A DNA stretch of 64,000 nt from Dipetalonema caudispina (lineage: Eukaryota > Nematoda > Chromadorea > Rhabditida > Onchocercidae), in assembly GCA_013365325.1 (NCBI GenBank), contig JABVXV010000041.1, positions 248,001 to 312,000 on the forward strand, read 5' to 3'. The first letter of the stretch is position 1, and every line of letters begins with the position of its first letter. Shown here piece after piece: positions 41,201 through 54,271 of the stretch. The position numbers were made by a program, and so were the translations under genes. A model generated the notes under the pieces. That model saw only the letters and a list, made by a program, of their open reading frames with translations, did not search any database and was not told where the DNA came from.

Positions 41201-44200
41201 CCCGTGACATATCGCACAACAAAACGAATTTGGGATAGTTAATTCCGAAGCAAGGGAATCTCTCAAAAACTACATACTGCTAAGACCGCGCAGTCCGAAC
41301 CACAGACTTCCTAGATATTGGCTGAATCAAATCTTTTGGCAGTGCTGTATATACAACTGTCACTGTGACCAGAGCGCAAATGCTATATCACCGAAGACTG
41401 TAGCATTGAATAACCCAACAGTCCTGGCGATTAACCATTCATGACTCAACTCAAAAATTTCACGCATTCAGAATAAAACCATTTCTTGGCCAGAAACTAA
41501 GAAATCCTATCGCCAACTAGAAATTCATCATTTCGATTGCATAAATAGGAATAAAAATGAAACAAAATCTATAATTAACTTTTGAATCTTATAACACCTA
41601 CGCATTTCAGATCACCCCCAGAAGTAATCATACCGAATTTAGCAGCTCGACGCTCAACTATTGTGAGGATATCCAAGAAATCGATGGGTGAGAGCAATGT
41701 GAACCAAGAGGGAGGTGCTACTACCAGCTTGCAACAACCCTTGAATTCAGTATCAAAAAAAGATGATGCTACCGCGATAGTCGAACGAACGCCATCACTT
41801 GTACCCAATGTTTAACAGATGAAGTCAACAGTTTCATGATAATCGAAAATAAAGATAGAACGTTCATCGTAAACAATGACAGCAGAGAAGGCAGTAATTT
41901 TAATCTAACTGAAGAGCAACATTTTTTGTTTAACGATTTCTTTTTTGAAAAAAGTACGTTAGAAAAGATTTCTTTTCCATAATCACGAAATGAGCCAATT
42001 TGCCTAGAAGTGCTTCCAGTGATAATTAGTTTCAACTCCATCCTGAACATAAAAAACGAAGCTATTTCTAGTCATCTACATAGAACGTTATCAATTAGCT
42101 CCAAAGATAGGAATCATTGAATAAATCTTTTTTTTTTCCCTCTCACTCATTCAATCTTTGACAATGTCTAATAAAACTTAATTCAAGACGTTTTGATAGG
42201 AGAATTTAGTTAGGTCAAAAACCAGATAATTCACCTATCCTCCCACTGTTTTACTTTTAACTGGTTTACAGCATGGTTTTTGTTATGCTTAGTATGCTAG
42301 TTTTATTTCAGGTTGGTTAAGGATTTCATAATCTATTTGATACGATGAGGCAACATAACAGTTTAGTAACACAGGAAAGGATAAAGGATGAGTACCTGTA
42401 TCTGTAATCGGTTTAAAGAAAAGTGTGTGAAGTGTAGGAGCGCCTCTTTATTAATATTTTATAAACTCTGAAATGTAACTAAAAACTTGAATAATAACTA
42501 GAATTCTTGCCAGTAAATCATTTCCCATTTTGTTTCCCAGCTGCTTCATCAATCACCTTCATTAATGTACATTAAAGCTGAATATCAGTTATCCCTTACT
42601 ATCAAAACAGATGAGCCGTTTTGATGTCTTTTGTTATTTTTATTTAACTCGGATTCTCAAGACTTTGCACACTTAATTCATTCTACTGTTTTTAAGTCTG
42701 ACTGATGCTAAATTTGTGTGTTGATCTACGAATTCAATGCTCGCTGTGACTTCTGTCTGCAAAAATTTTTTCGCGCATGAGTAAAATTTCTAAAGCTGTT
42801 TTAACACACGATCAAATTCGACCTAACTAAAGTTAAGTCTAAGTTTTTAAATAAATGAAAGCGAGAATGTGGGATCAGCTTAGAAGAGGCTCAAACCTCT
42901 GATTTATCAGTATATAAGACAGCTAGAAATTCTACTACAATGTCAGATATGTGAAATAATTGAGAAAAGTGTTTTAGAAACATCTTAGAAATTGAAAAGT
43001 TGCAAAGAAAACGCATCAGCTTCATGTAAGAAACAAATGAGTTTTTCATGGCACAGAAACGAAATGGAGCTTTAAACATGATGGAAATTTCCATTAAAAA
43101 ATAAGACATGGCTGAAAATCCGTTTTTGAAACTCACGATAAAAAAATCAGGGGTTGAATCCTCTACTGTCAAGAGGCAGTATAGTTTAAGTGACAAACGG
43201 ATGTACACAGAAGGAAATTAAGTGATAGAAAATCTTTAAGACATCATGGAATTTACCTGCAGTCGAAATTTAGCTAATAAAACAACTATAGCATTGGTTT
43301 TGTCAGGAAAGTGTGGAACAAAAAGTTTTAAAATTCTATTCCGTCACAAATCAGAAGTGGAACAACGAGCTATACAGCAATGAAATCTAGAACATTTACT
43401 AGGTATTCTTACAAGAAAACATTCCGTTCAATTCAGCTATAAGCAGTTCAAGCTGAAGAAAAACAGCATACGAAGGAAAATATTTCTTGGTCATCAAAAT
43501 GAGTAAAGAAACTTGCAAGAAAAACACTTGCTTGGCTTGTAGTTACAAAAAATCATAACACTATATCATCAGTAATCTAATGATTATAATAACTTTGATA
43601 TCCTCACAGCCCTTATCTGATGAAATACGCAAACAAAAAAAAAAAAAAAAAAAAAAAAAACAAAACATAAAAAAAAAAAAAAAAAGAAATCAACCCTTAC
43701 AGCTGCTTCTTTTTGAAATTACGTTAAAATATCTGGGGGAGGTAAAGTATCTGCAAAACAGACTAACCTTGGTATTTTCATTGTCGATACCAGCAATTGT
43801 ATTCCGCAATTCGGTGAACTGTTCCTGAACGTAGCGCATCTTCGCATAACAACCATCAATGTGTTCACCAATAAGATCTCTTTCAGCCAGATCTTTTGCC
43901 TTGATAAATTGCTGTTCCTGAATTGTGATGCATCATACAAATCTTATTTTAGATCAACTCACCAGAAAACCACATTATATTTATGTGATTGCCCAGTTCC
44001 CGCTAACAGATTAGTTATTTAAATTCTAGACCCATTACGCCCAAACCTTAATTTCCTATTTCTATCAACGAGTAACCGAATAATGTTAGTAAAAATCGTT
44101 AGTCCTCAGTGCATTGCTTTCAATGTTCCTAGCAAGAAAGTGCATGAATTGAATTTTGGGAAATTTTTAGAATTGTATGACATACCAGCCGTTGAATTTC

Positions 44201-47200
44201 CTCGGCCAGAACGCGTTTCTCAGCCACAATTTTCTCCAGCTCGTCTTCCATCTTGGTAATCGCCTGACGCTGGCTGATTCTCCGACGTATCTATAATTGG
44301 AAGAAACTAGAAATATTTCGATAAGCTGTAAAATATACTGATTATGCAGGAAATGTTAAAGTGAAATAAAAAGCCTGAAAAGCTTACATTTTTCTCAATA
44401 GCCATCCACTTTGCTTTCGCCTTGTTCACTTCTAACTTTGTTAAAGGAACTGTACCACGTCCATGACGCAGTGGTGCCGATCGCATGTTCCGCTGTGTTC
44501 CGCTTCGTTCACTTTTACGATCATAAGTACTACGCTAAAGCAATCCTTACATTTTCCATTATCAAAACGATTTATAAAATACACATCTAGCATAAAAGTT
44601 ACTCATCTACTTGCCTGACGGGCCTGCTGGCGTAAGCGATTAACTTCATCAGCTGATCTTTTCAGGAAGTCTTCTCGTTGACGATCTTTGTTTTGAAGTT
44701 TTTGGATCAAATTATCTTTCTTCCTGAAACTTTTACTATTAGTGATGAGTGCAGCTCATTATACTGAAAAGTTTAGGGAATTGAAAGCATAGCAAAAGAC
44801 TTCTTTTTATGAAATCATGTAGTGAACCAATAGGAGCAAATGCAACCAAAAATTAAAGTTTGACAAGATTATATCGGTAAAATAACCTAGATTCTTTTTC
44901 TAAACCAGCTAGCTTCTTCATGTTTGCTAATTCAATTGCTTTAGCACGTCTGGCTTCTTCTTTGATTCGCTGCATCAGTTGAACCTGCATTAAACATAAA
45001 TTAAGTTTCAATGTCGACACAGAGGGATGATATGCTTTAAGCTGACCAAAATTTCTTGAAACCGGAGTTTTAAGAAGCAAAAATAATTAGACATTACTAG
45101 GCAAATCTAGGCGAATAAAAAAAAAATTATATTAATGAATTTCGACCTCTAACTAAATTTACCTTTGTTTTTTTCAATTCATTTAGTTCATTCCTCAATC
45201 GCAAAAGCTGTTGCTGCTCTGCAACTTGCTTTGCTTGCATTCGACGATGTTCTCGTTCAACGGATTGCAACTTCCTGAATTCATCGCGCATTGCGGTTAG
45301 TTTCTTTTCGTAATCTTCGCGAATCTTGCGAACTTGTTCTGCGTCAACGACTTTTTGTGAGTGTTTCGATGCTAAAAAACGTGTAATTAAGGAAAACAAC
45401 ATTTCTACGAAAATAAAAGACTTCATGCATGCATTCTGCAGAAATGGCTTTAATAAAATCATATTTTATAAAGCACATTCTAATAAAACCACTTTTTTTC
45501 CACAGCATGCAATGAACATTGCAAAATTCCATCAAATCGTTTCTTTAAGATGATAACTGGAACAGTTGTCCTACCTTAGTAAGATGTGGAATACACTCAT
45601 CGGATACGAATGTTTACTGGAACTCCTAGAATAATTCTATATTTACTCACCCATCTCAGCCAATACTCGATCGCGCTCCACTTCCATTTCATTTATCCTC
45701 AATGACAATTCCGCCAACTTCTTCTCGTACATGATTTGGACCGTAAATTTTTAAGTTTTTAAGACATAAAATCATCAAAAAACAAGTAACTTGAATTCTT
45801 AATGAAAGGTAAGAAAGTAACAAACTTCAGCAAGCCGACGCTCGCTTTGCTCAAGCTCAATGACTAAGCGTTCTTTGATGGATATTTCCGCCTGCAAATC
45901 GGCGAGATCGTCCCTAAGTTTAAAGCATTCTGCAAAAGAAATTTTATATCAATTTCGAGATAATAAAAGTGAAGGTGTTGTTTTGAGAGGAAAAAAATTT
46001 CTGAAGGTTTTCAATCATCTGACAGCATGTGTGCGAAACTGTAAATTAAGATAAATCCGTAGACTTCACGACCCAGGAGATACCTTCTTGTGCTTGAAAC
46101 TGTATTTTCATAACTGACTGATATTAAATTCGCAATGACTGGCAAAAATTCTATAATAGTAACAGGATATCACCAGTTTCCGCTTCATTTTCAACTTCGA
46201 TGTCTTCGTCATCTTCATCTTTCAACTCTTCAACATCGTCCACATCAAAGTCATCCATCACCACACTAGATTTCATTACATCATCCGCATTTATCTTCGT
46301 TTCATCATGATTTGTTTTTTCCTCTTCAGGTGAATCTTAACATCAATAAATAAAGGAGCAATGATATCTAATGACGTTAATCTTGAGAAAAAATCCCATT
46401 AAAACAGATAAGACCCTGCAGCCAAAAAACCAATAGTTTGATTATTTGGAATTATTTGTGAAGGGCGAGAAATGTCCGCAGTAAACTTACTTTCCGTAAT
46501 ACTTTGCTTCATGCGCTTAATATCCGCCTTTGCTTCTTGGATCAACGAGAAAGTTGGTGTGGATGTTACGACTCTTTCCGCATTATTACCCGATGAATCG
46601 TTGATTACAACAGCACAGTTGGTTAAATAGTCCAAAGGCATTCTTGATGTGTTATTCGCTGCCATCGCTTTCCAACGATTTACTTGCTGATGCAATTGCT
46701 CATTTGTTGCGTGCGACTCTATCAATGCGCACCTAAATATTTCTGTTTAATTTGTACACTGGATGAATGGAACTAGGGGTTTTTTTCGCATGAAAAAATT
46801 TCATTTTCGAAATATTTAAAAGAAAAAAAGGGATATTAACCTCAAAGATTCGAGTTCATCAAGGTACACGCGCACAGTACTACCAAATGTATCGCCTTCG
46901 TGTTCGCTTGTTTCGTTAGTAGTGTTCTCTGCTAAAATAATCCATGAATGTTCATCATCATGGAACCTATTGAACTGTTGCTTTTTTAAATGCTTACCAA
47001 TGCATCCTTGCTGATTCTGATTCTTCAAAATACGCATTCTTGCACATACTTCATCTTTTTCGGCCAACAGCTGAACATTGCGAGCTCTTAGCATTTCAAC
47101 CGTTTCTTGCAAAGCCTTGATCCGAATTCTTAATTGACTTACATCTGCCTGAAGTAATTTCAAGTCACCTTCCCAAAAAAATTAATTAAATTCAAGAGTA

Positions 47201-50200
47201 ATAATTCCAAAATGTAAAAGAATAAGAACCCAAACAAAATCTGCGAAAATTAGAAGCTTCTTTAACAGTCGACAACAATTTCAACATTTCATTATATTTA
47301 AAAGATTTATTCCCATAAATGTATTAGATCCAGCTTATAAGGCCTAAATAAAGCCCCCATTACTTTAGAATATTATACAAACGGAAAACTACCGATAACT
47401 TCACTTGGTCTGAGTTTGCTATCCACTAATTATCTGTGATCAAACCTGTAACAACACGTTCTCTCTGTACTGATCATTGAATGACTCGACACCATCCGAA
47501 ACTGTTATCCGACCCTGTAAAGTATTTGATTTACTAAACTTCTAGGATCATTTATGAACCTAAAGTTGAATGCTTTTCCTAACTTGAAAAAAAAAAAAAA
47601 AAAAAAAAAAACTATAATTATTTGAGTGTCTATATCAAATTCAGAAACACAGAAATACACAGTATCGCTGAAAAACAACAACCTGTTTGAAGTCTAATAA
47701 TTCAGCCTCTAATTCGGCTATGCGTGAGCGTAAACGACCAATCAATTTGCTCGATTTGTCCTGATTTGCTATAACCTAAAAAATTAACTGCAGAGGACAA
47801 ATTATTCTAGACCCATAAACTGATATGACTAAAGCTAGTTGAATCGAAGGAGTAAAATACCTTATTTTTGATATCTTTCGCTCGATTAGCGTATTTCAAA
47901 GTGTTTAGTGTTTCTACGTAATCGCAATCCGATGGACTGATGCAGGCAATCATTAAAGTCCGACTAAAAACTATATATATTATATTACAAAACTAATTTC
48001 ATAAACCGTTTCTCCATCTCACCAAAAAAATTCATGCAATTCCTGAACAATACGATCATGATAACCTGTTTCCCCCAAGTGAATCTTGGAGTAGACGAGT
48101 TAGTTTTGAATCTCGATATGGTATATGCACCACTTTGTCTGGTGTTGTGGGTGTAGTTAATGCACATATAACATTACCCAGTGCTAACTGAAATCAAAAC
48201 AAATGCATTACTTAACAAAACGTTCTTTTCACGATATAGTCTTTACCGTCAAGCATAGAAAACCAACCAATTTATTAAATTTTACGTATTAAAAAAAGTA
48301 AGGGATAAGTTAATACCAATCCAAAATTGATATTAATGCCTTCTTTTATTCGATCGCCAGTAGCACCAGTGCGTTTTAAACGCTCCGAACCAGCCAAATC
48401 AACGAAATGGAATTTGGCACTCAGAAGTTCCAACTCAGTAGCAGAGGGCTCTTCCGATGCAGAAGCTTCGTCTCCTTGTTCAGCGACAGCTTGCGGATCA
48501 AAAGAAGGCTGAAATCAAAATTTTTATAACGACATACATGGTAATTCGGTGGATAGCATAAATTATAGACTTTCAAATTTACTACTAAGTTAAATGATGT
48601 ACTTTAACAATAACTGTCCGTTGTTGTTTAATTATCACTGTAAAAATGGCATGTGAACGCGATGACTGTTCGTTCATATTGGTTGACGCAGTTTTGCGAT
48701 TTAGCGCACCATTTTTCAACACCTCTAGTGTCTAAAATCGAAGAAAACATGAAATGCTTACTTTGAAAAACATCTTTCAAATGCCAATTATTATTAAACT
48801 ATATAATGTACTGAAGTAATGAATAACAAAAAAAACTTCTGCTCCAAAAAGTACTTCGGATAGTAGCTTTAAAAATTGAGTTCAAACTTATAACATAATT
48901 CAAATGTTATTAAACCTGTGAGGGACTGGTTACTGTAACTCGTGTTACACCATTTAAGAAAATTTCTCCCTTAGCGTCTTCATGAATACGAAGACCTGTA
49001 GGTGAGCGTTCATGGCTTAGTAAATCAATTATATCTTCGTTGTACAACTGAAAAAAAATGTTTACCTGAAAAATTCAATAATTCATATGATGAATAAGAA
49101 CGACGGAGAAAGCAGAAATGGCAGAGAATGAAAAAAGTAATTTGGTTTGCATTTAACAAACTATGCATTTCTGTTAAAAGTACCTCAACGAACTGCGCAA
49201 CAATATCAAAACAAGGCTCTACGAAACCTTGCTCTAAAGCTTGTTGTTTGCGGGAATCCATTCCAGAAAAAAGATGCCTAATGGCACGTGGGACAATACC
49301 CACGTCGATTTCGTTCATTACATCCATCATATCAAACGCTGTACCCATCGTATAAGTTTTACCGCTACCAGTCTGTAACACACTGCATTAGATTACTTGG
49401 AAGTTTATGAACTCCATGTGGACTTACAAATAATCATAAACTAATGAATATGACAAATTTAGGTAAAAGTAAGTGACAGAAAAACACTGTATCGGCAAAA
49501 TATTAATGGAACTGAAGTGAAGAAGCAAAAAAAGTAAGTTTAAGTAATAACATGATTTCGATCCCACGATCTAGGGTACCTGGATATATATCTTTATAAA
49601 ACGAGCAACACACCTGACCATAAGCTAGAACGGTTGCATTGAAACCTTCAAAAGTTCCTTCAATCAAATTTTTAACACAGTCATCATACACTTTTTGTTG
49701 ATGAGTTCCAATATCAAAGGCATAATCAAATGTAAAGCTTCTTTCACCACCAATCGTTACCTGTAAACAAGGCAGCGATTGACTTTTATGCAAATGAACC
49801 CTAATAAACCAATTGCAAATACATGATGAAATTATGTGTTACTCCACGAACTTGTGCAATCAAATACCTGTGCTTCTTTCTGCAAAACATTTGTACAAAT
49901 ATGACTGTTTTCAACTTTCTCACGTTCAGATTGCGGCCTCACCCTGCAAACACAAGTCAAACGGATGCTGAAAAGTACAACTGAGACAAGTGAATTTTTC
50001 CTTATTTATCTTTTCATAAGAGTTTCGTTGCTAAAGACCCTACTTCTGTGATTGTGGGTATAAATAAAAGGTAATTTTGCACTATTTTGGAATCTTGCAG
50101 CAAATCAGGCAAGAAATTTCCTCGGAGTTCTGTGAGCGGAAGTTTGAAATTTATTAACAATAGTGATACTAAACTATTCATTAACAAATAGAAGTATTAA

Positions 50201-50255
50201 TGAGAGAAAAACAACAGTACCTTACTGCAACGCGTACACAACTTGGGTCGCCCAT
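26223..50255 (-). CDS. klp-12: KLP-12, KIF21-type kinesin-4 with WD40 domain
   Basis: A plus-end kinesin that restrains microtubule growth, in neurons by family knowledge. There are 36 exons on the minus strand; those from the N-terminus are 50221-50255, 49868-49943, 49614-49760, 49184-49372, 48916-49047, 48603-48731, 48317-48508, 48066-48187, 47861-47963, 47683-47775, 47446-47514, 46998-47148, 46841-46931, 46491-46732, 46174-46335, 45826-45929, 45651-45723 (or 45741), 45163-45371, 44887-44984, 44615-44723, 44388-44534, 44186-44290, 43768-43917; then 31030-31185, 29705-29791, 29307-29424, 29005-29226, 28755-28851, 28471-28634, 28135-28335, 27896-27986, 27673-27768, 27271-27478, 26835-27020, 26644-26714, 26223-26262. 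This gives about 1554 aa. The motor (1-375) has [23 protein letters not shown] and [16 protein letters not shown]. Coiled coils follow to about 976, with an acidic insert at 591-644. WD40 repeats run from about 1230 to the end ([24 protein letters not shown]). Confidence 0.95.
27479..27672 (-). other. GC-AG intron in the klp-12 WD40 region
   Basis: The exon ends GGCTCGAG and the intron begins GCAACA, ending GAATTTAG. Phase 2 on both sides gives [16 protein letters not shown], continuing into the next WD40 blade. There is no GT donor nearby. Confidence 0.84.
37235..41815 (+). CDS. Candidate nested gene, membrane-protein-like, unrecognised
   Basis: Not recognised and not assembled. Several plus-strand segments look coding. 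At 37235-37352, [20 protein letters not shown] ends at a strong donor (AAAA|GTAAGA). At about 38820-38885 the reading is [20 protein letters not shown]. At about 39743-39843, [20 protein letters not shown] and [10 protein letters not shown] join in phase over a 54-bp intron to 39898-39937 ([13 protein letters not shown]). At 40391-40529 a transmembrane stretch [17 protein letters not shown] lies between TTTTCTACAG and AAG|GTGCAA. At 40908-41082 there are two hydrophobic spans ([20 protein letters not shown]). At 41611-41815, [20 protein letters not shown] runs to a stop and is in phase with 40529. The full order of exons does not close in one frame, so a pseudogene, a decayed transposon gene or chance remain open. 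It lies antisense in the klp-12 intron. Confidence 0.25.
43635..43685. repeat. Poly-A tract
   Basis: Two runs of A (43635-43660 and 43668-43685) separated by caaaacat, about 80 bp inside the giant klp-12 intron from its donor. On the transcribed strand this is a poly-T run. Confidence 0.9.
44535..44614 (-). other. GC-AG intron in klp-12 coiled coil
   Basis: The donor CAG|GCAAGTAG matches the strong consensus usual for GC donors; the acceptor is TTGCTTTAG. Phase 0 gives [20 protein letters not shown]. Using the GT four bases further would create an immediate TAG stop. Confidence 0.9.
47585..47611. repeat. Poly-A tract inside a klp-12 intron
   Basis: A run of about 25 A between exons 47446-47514 and 47683-47775. 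Confidence 0.9.
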
Positions 50256-53200
50256 TTGCAGTGCAATCCGCTTCTTGTTAGTATTGTAAAATGCTTCTGA
50301 CGGAAGATGTTTTTTTATGTTTTTTAAAATTGTCTTCTAACAACCTTAAAAATTCAGCTATTTAATTCGTTCGTTAGCACGGTTCAACAAATGAGCATTC
50401 ATTATCAATAGAAGGAAAGCATTGAATAATGCCTCAGATCAGAAAAATGAAATAAATGGGAAGAAAAAGCATATCTTAAAGTCCTCGTTGAACAGTAGAT
50501 GTACAATGTCAAGCGAGTAATATCAATCACAGAAGACAAATAGTTTAGCTAATTAATGAAATCAATGGAGTGGCCGAGAGTTCGCATCTTAAGCTATTTT
50601 CAAAAGAATCACTTCATAATGATTCACACTAACATCAAGAGTACATTGTACTGACCTTAAAGTACTGATCCCATAAAATATGCAAATTAAATGAATGCAA
50701 AGACGAAGTAATTAGAATAACTCTACACAGGCCAACAATGCATTAAGGACTACGACACAATTCTCTCTTACTATGACTACCTTTCCAATCTTATTTTCTT
50801 TTAATTTCGGTCTTTATTGAAGCGTGAAGAGTAGTTATAAATGAAAGAGGTAATTTTGTGATTTGCAAAATAATTGTCACTATGTTTTCCAATTTCAGCA
50901 TGCTATTTGTCATACGTTGACCATACCAGATCATACCACTAGTGGCTACTCTGGTCATTTTGGTCATAACTACTCCAACTCTATCACTATTTTAGATACC
51001 CTCTCTTCTTACCAATCACTCCCTCTTCCTATTCCGCTCTATCCACCACTTCCGAATGTTGCCATTTATCATCTTTTTAATTAAAGCTTTTTCTGTCACT
51101 CTCTCTTGCCTGTAAATTTTTCCATCTCTCCAAAACGTTATATTTCGCAAACAATAACACTTCTCGTTTCTCTCCACTCTTCACTATATTTTCTCTCCCG
51201 TACAACTCTCATTCAACCAGTACAGTATTACACGCTCACGTTGGGGATGGTGAAAATCGGTATCCCTTCTTCCATTCATCTTTTTGTAGAGGCAAAAATA
51301 CTGTGGCTTTGTCACTTTTGAGATAGTTCCTGCCTTGTATGAGATGACACTCTCCCCAAATTGTCTAATAAAGTAACTTCGAGAATCTCAACCCCCCTAG
51401 GAATATCCGACAAAGCTCATGTCACACTGAACATGCTATTAACGTAGCTTCCATGAAAATTCATTGTGAAAAAATTGTAATGGTTAACAATGTGAATAAA
51501 CGTATTATTGAACGTTGAGGGTCACCAGAGCTGTCCTTTCAAATAACATTTCCGTTGGCAATGATATAATTGCAAATGGGACATAACCCAGAATAACTTT
51601 CAGTAGATTTTAAAACGTCAACGTGAAACTTTTCGTTTAAGTTATTAGTGATTGAAATAATGAACTATTGTGTGGAAAATGATGAATCTGGAATATTAGT
51701 AATAGAAATGATAGTGGCGTTATGGCGACTGTAAATCAGTGGGACGAAGCCAGACAGAAAACAGGCCATCCATTCTTAGATCCTATTTATTTTAAAGATT
51801 TGCTGGTTGAAAAATGTCTTTGCAAAAATCGATTATTCCAGTTGTATCTGTCTTCCATCACATTACTAACTATTCATGATCATTTGTTCAGCAACGTCCA
51901 CTGTCACCCATATTGGTTCACATATCCCATTTCTTGATTTGTTATTACAAAAAAAAGTTAGACAGGGAATAATATGGAAAATAAGCTGCAATATGAACAA
52001 ACAAAAGGAAATACTTCATAGGACAAAACAAAAATGAATGATTTTGACCGGTAGACAGGTTTTCTGTTTTTCTTTATAATCATTTCCCTGCCTGAAATTG
52101 GCTACCAAATTAGTCCTACTATATTCTGTGATACAGATCAAACTTTTAAAATTTTTTCGAATTTCAAACATTTCGAGATGATTGTATATTTGCTACGTAA
52201 AAACTATTCCTTCTCATTTTGTCCTGTCACGATAATGAAAGAAAAAAGTAAATTTCGATTTTTTTTTCTTCATTTTTTCTTGGATATTTAATAACAGCGT
52301 TTTCTAAGCGTAAAACTTTAAGTCTTTTAACTGATCTAATAAAGGTAAGAATGAAAATAATGACCATATCAGGCAGTGTAATAAACAAGCAAAGGAAACA
52401 GTGCTTATCGATTTCTTCCAAAAATTTGATGAGCAGTAAAAAAGATAAAGAAAACAAAAAAGAAAAAAAGGAATGCGTGATTCCCTGAAGTCATAAATTG
52501 GGAATGAATTATCTTACGACAGCTCCACATATTTTTTTTATGTCACTCATCCTCATCATAAAATGGAATTGTATAAAGAACAGAAAGGGATTACGGCTGT
52601 AGAAAGAATATTGTAAAGTCAGCGATATCCAAACTTGTGAATGAACAGGATGGAATGGATATTTCCGGGTATACGATTATGTACCGTATTGAAAAATGAA
52701 CCCGTAACATTTGCACGAATTCTTGATAAGTAGAATTTTCTTAATTCAATCTTAAAGGAATATGATAACAATCCAAATAGCGGGAAAACGACTCCCTCAG
52801 TTCACAAAATGAACTCAACAATATCAGCAGGAGAAAGAGGAGAAATGGTGATATGATATAAACATGAGATAACAGCGTGATATATAGAGACACGTATCTA
52901 CTGAATGACTTGGTACTTATTGTGGTATCGACAGTTACTTACATTGTTGCGAGAGTGTGGCGAAAGTTGCTATCGAAAATTGGCAAAAATCGCAGGAGGA
53001 ATTATAAGATAACAGCTACTTCTTTCGCCACTGTTTCGCCTAACTTTTTGTTGCATTTAATTAAGTTTCAAACTTTATGTTTATGAGAATAAACTAAGAA
53101 AAAAGCGACGTGTATGAAAACAAGCCTGTTGCTTATTTCAGTGAAACATTGATAGCAATCTTTTGAACAGAACCGGAACTCTTCATGATATCACAGCAAT

Positions 53201-54271
53201 TGCAGCAATTTTTTTGATAAAAGCTAACACATTGAAACAAGAATAAAATGTTGCTCGCAAATGTTAATTTCCTTAATTACAACGGGAGTGTCATTTCTGG
53301 TCAAGTAGAAATAATTTGAATAATTTGCTCAGAGATGCAGTAATTTTCATATAAAGTAACTATTTGACTTGAGACGGTATAAAATTTGTATGAAATAAGT
53401 CAGGAAAGAAAATCTCAAAAAAATAGGTGTGGTATGGGTAATAAATAGGTGAGTGGTTGTTGCAATGAACAACCTTCGTCAACTGCTCAACAGTGTATCG
53501 GCAATAGTACGCTTGAAAATTGTTTCGAGTTTTATGTCGTGAGCATTTTTACCATTAAGTAGATACATTAATCAATCTTAGAAACTGCTCTTTGAAGTAG
53601 GACGAATGACTTTATCTGCCAGTTTACATATTTCGTGTCATTCGGCAAAAAAGATCATTAGTATGAGCGGGTTATGAATCAATTATTAGTAGTTAATTTA
53701 GCAAATTAGAATTCTTAAGATCGAAAAGTCCACGCTTTAAGTATTAAAACCCAAGCAATAACTTTTCGGTCCTCTATTCTTGCATTAATAATTACTGCAT
53801 TAATCCTTTGAACTACTTTAGAAGAAACTGTGGACAGGATTCATCCAAAGATTTTGTAAATCAATATTTTCACACCAAACTAATCAAACTGCATAATAAT
53901 TCAGAATACAATCTCTCTCGTTTGTGGCATTGTAACGCAGATGTATATCGGATACATGAAATATTGCTGCTTAACTATTTGCTCTAATCCATTCAGCGAT
54001 AACCTGCAGATGGAATAAATATGTATGTATCTTTTTATATACAACTTCACATTTCAGGATGCAAAATCAGTTAGTTGTTTTTCTTCTAACTAAGATTAAT
54101 TTCGATATGAAACAGTAAAGTTATTAGAACAACATATCAGAAATTCCCTCATTATGCCATTCTTTTTTTTTACCTTTTCATTTCTACCACATACACTCAC
54201 TGTTACATCCAGAAAATACGAAAATTTCAGCATGTTAAAAAAGATTGGATTATTACAGGAAAATAAGACCG
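50256..54271. other. Intergenic between klp-12 and sup-18
   Basis: Upstream region of klp-12 and 3' side of sup-18. A few plus-strand frames look mildly coding: 51722-51937 (MATVNQWDEARQKTGHPFLD at its start), 52748-52839 (YDNNPNSGKTTPSVHKMNS) and 52877-53086 (LVLIVVSTVTYIVARVW, a possible membrane span then basic residues). Phases between them do not match, so no gene is called. Confidence 0.4.

Larger units (their letters stand above)
31186..43767 (-). other. 12.6 kb intron of klp-12
   Basis: It separates the last coiled-coil exon (43768-43917, ending [10 protein letters not shown]) from the exon 31030-31185 ([14 protein letters not shown]). The protein reads continuously across it when compared with KIF21, so no klp-12 exon is missing. 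Most other introns here are 60-700 bp. Apart from simple repeats it holds the plus-strand coding-like segments listed separately between 37.2 and 41.8 kb; 31.2-37.2 kb and 41.9-43.6 kb show nothing I can support. Confidence 0.9.

Noticed and set aside
41575..41808. Minus-strand frame opposite the 41611-41815 plus segment
   Set aside because: Composition and splice signals favour the plus frame; neither is part of klp-12, whose protein is continuous without it.
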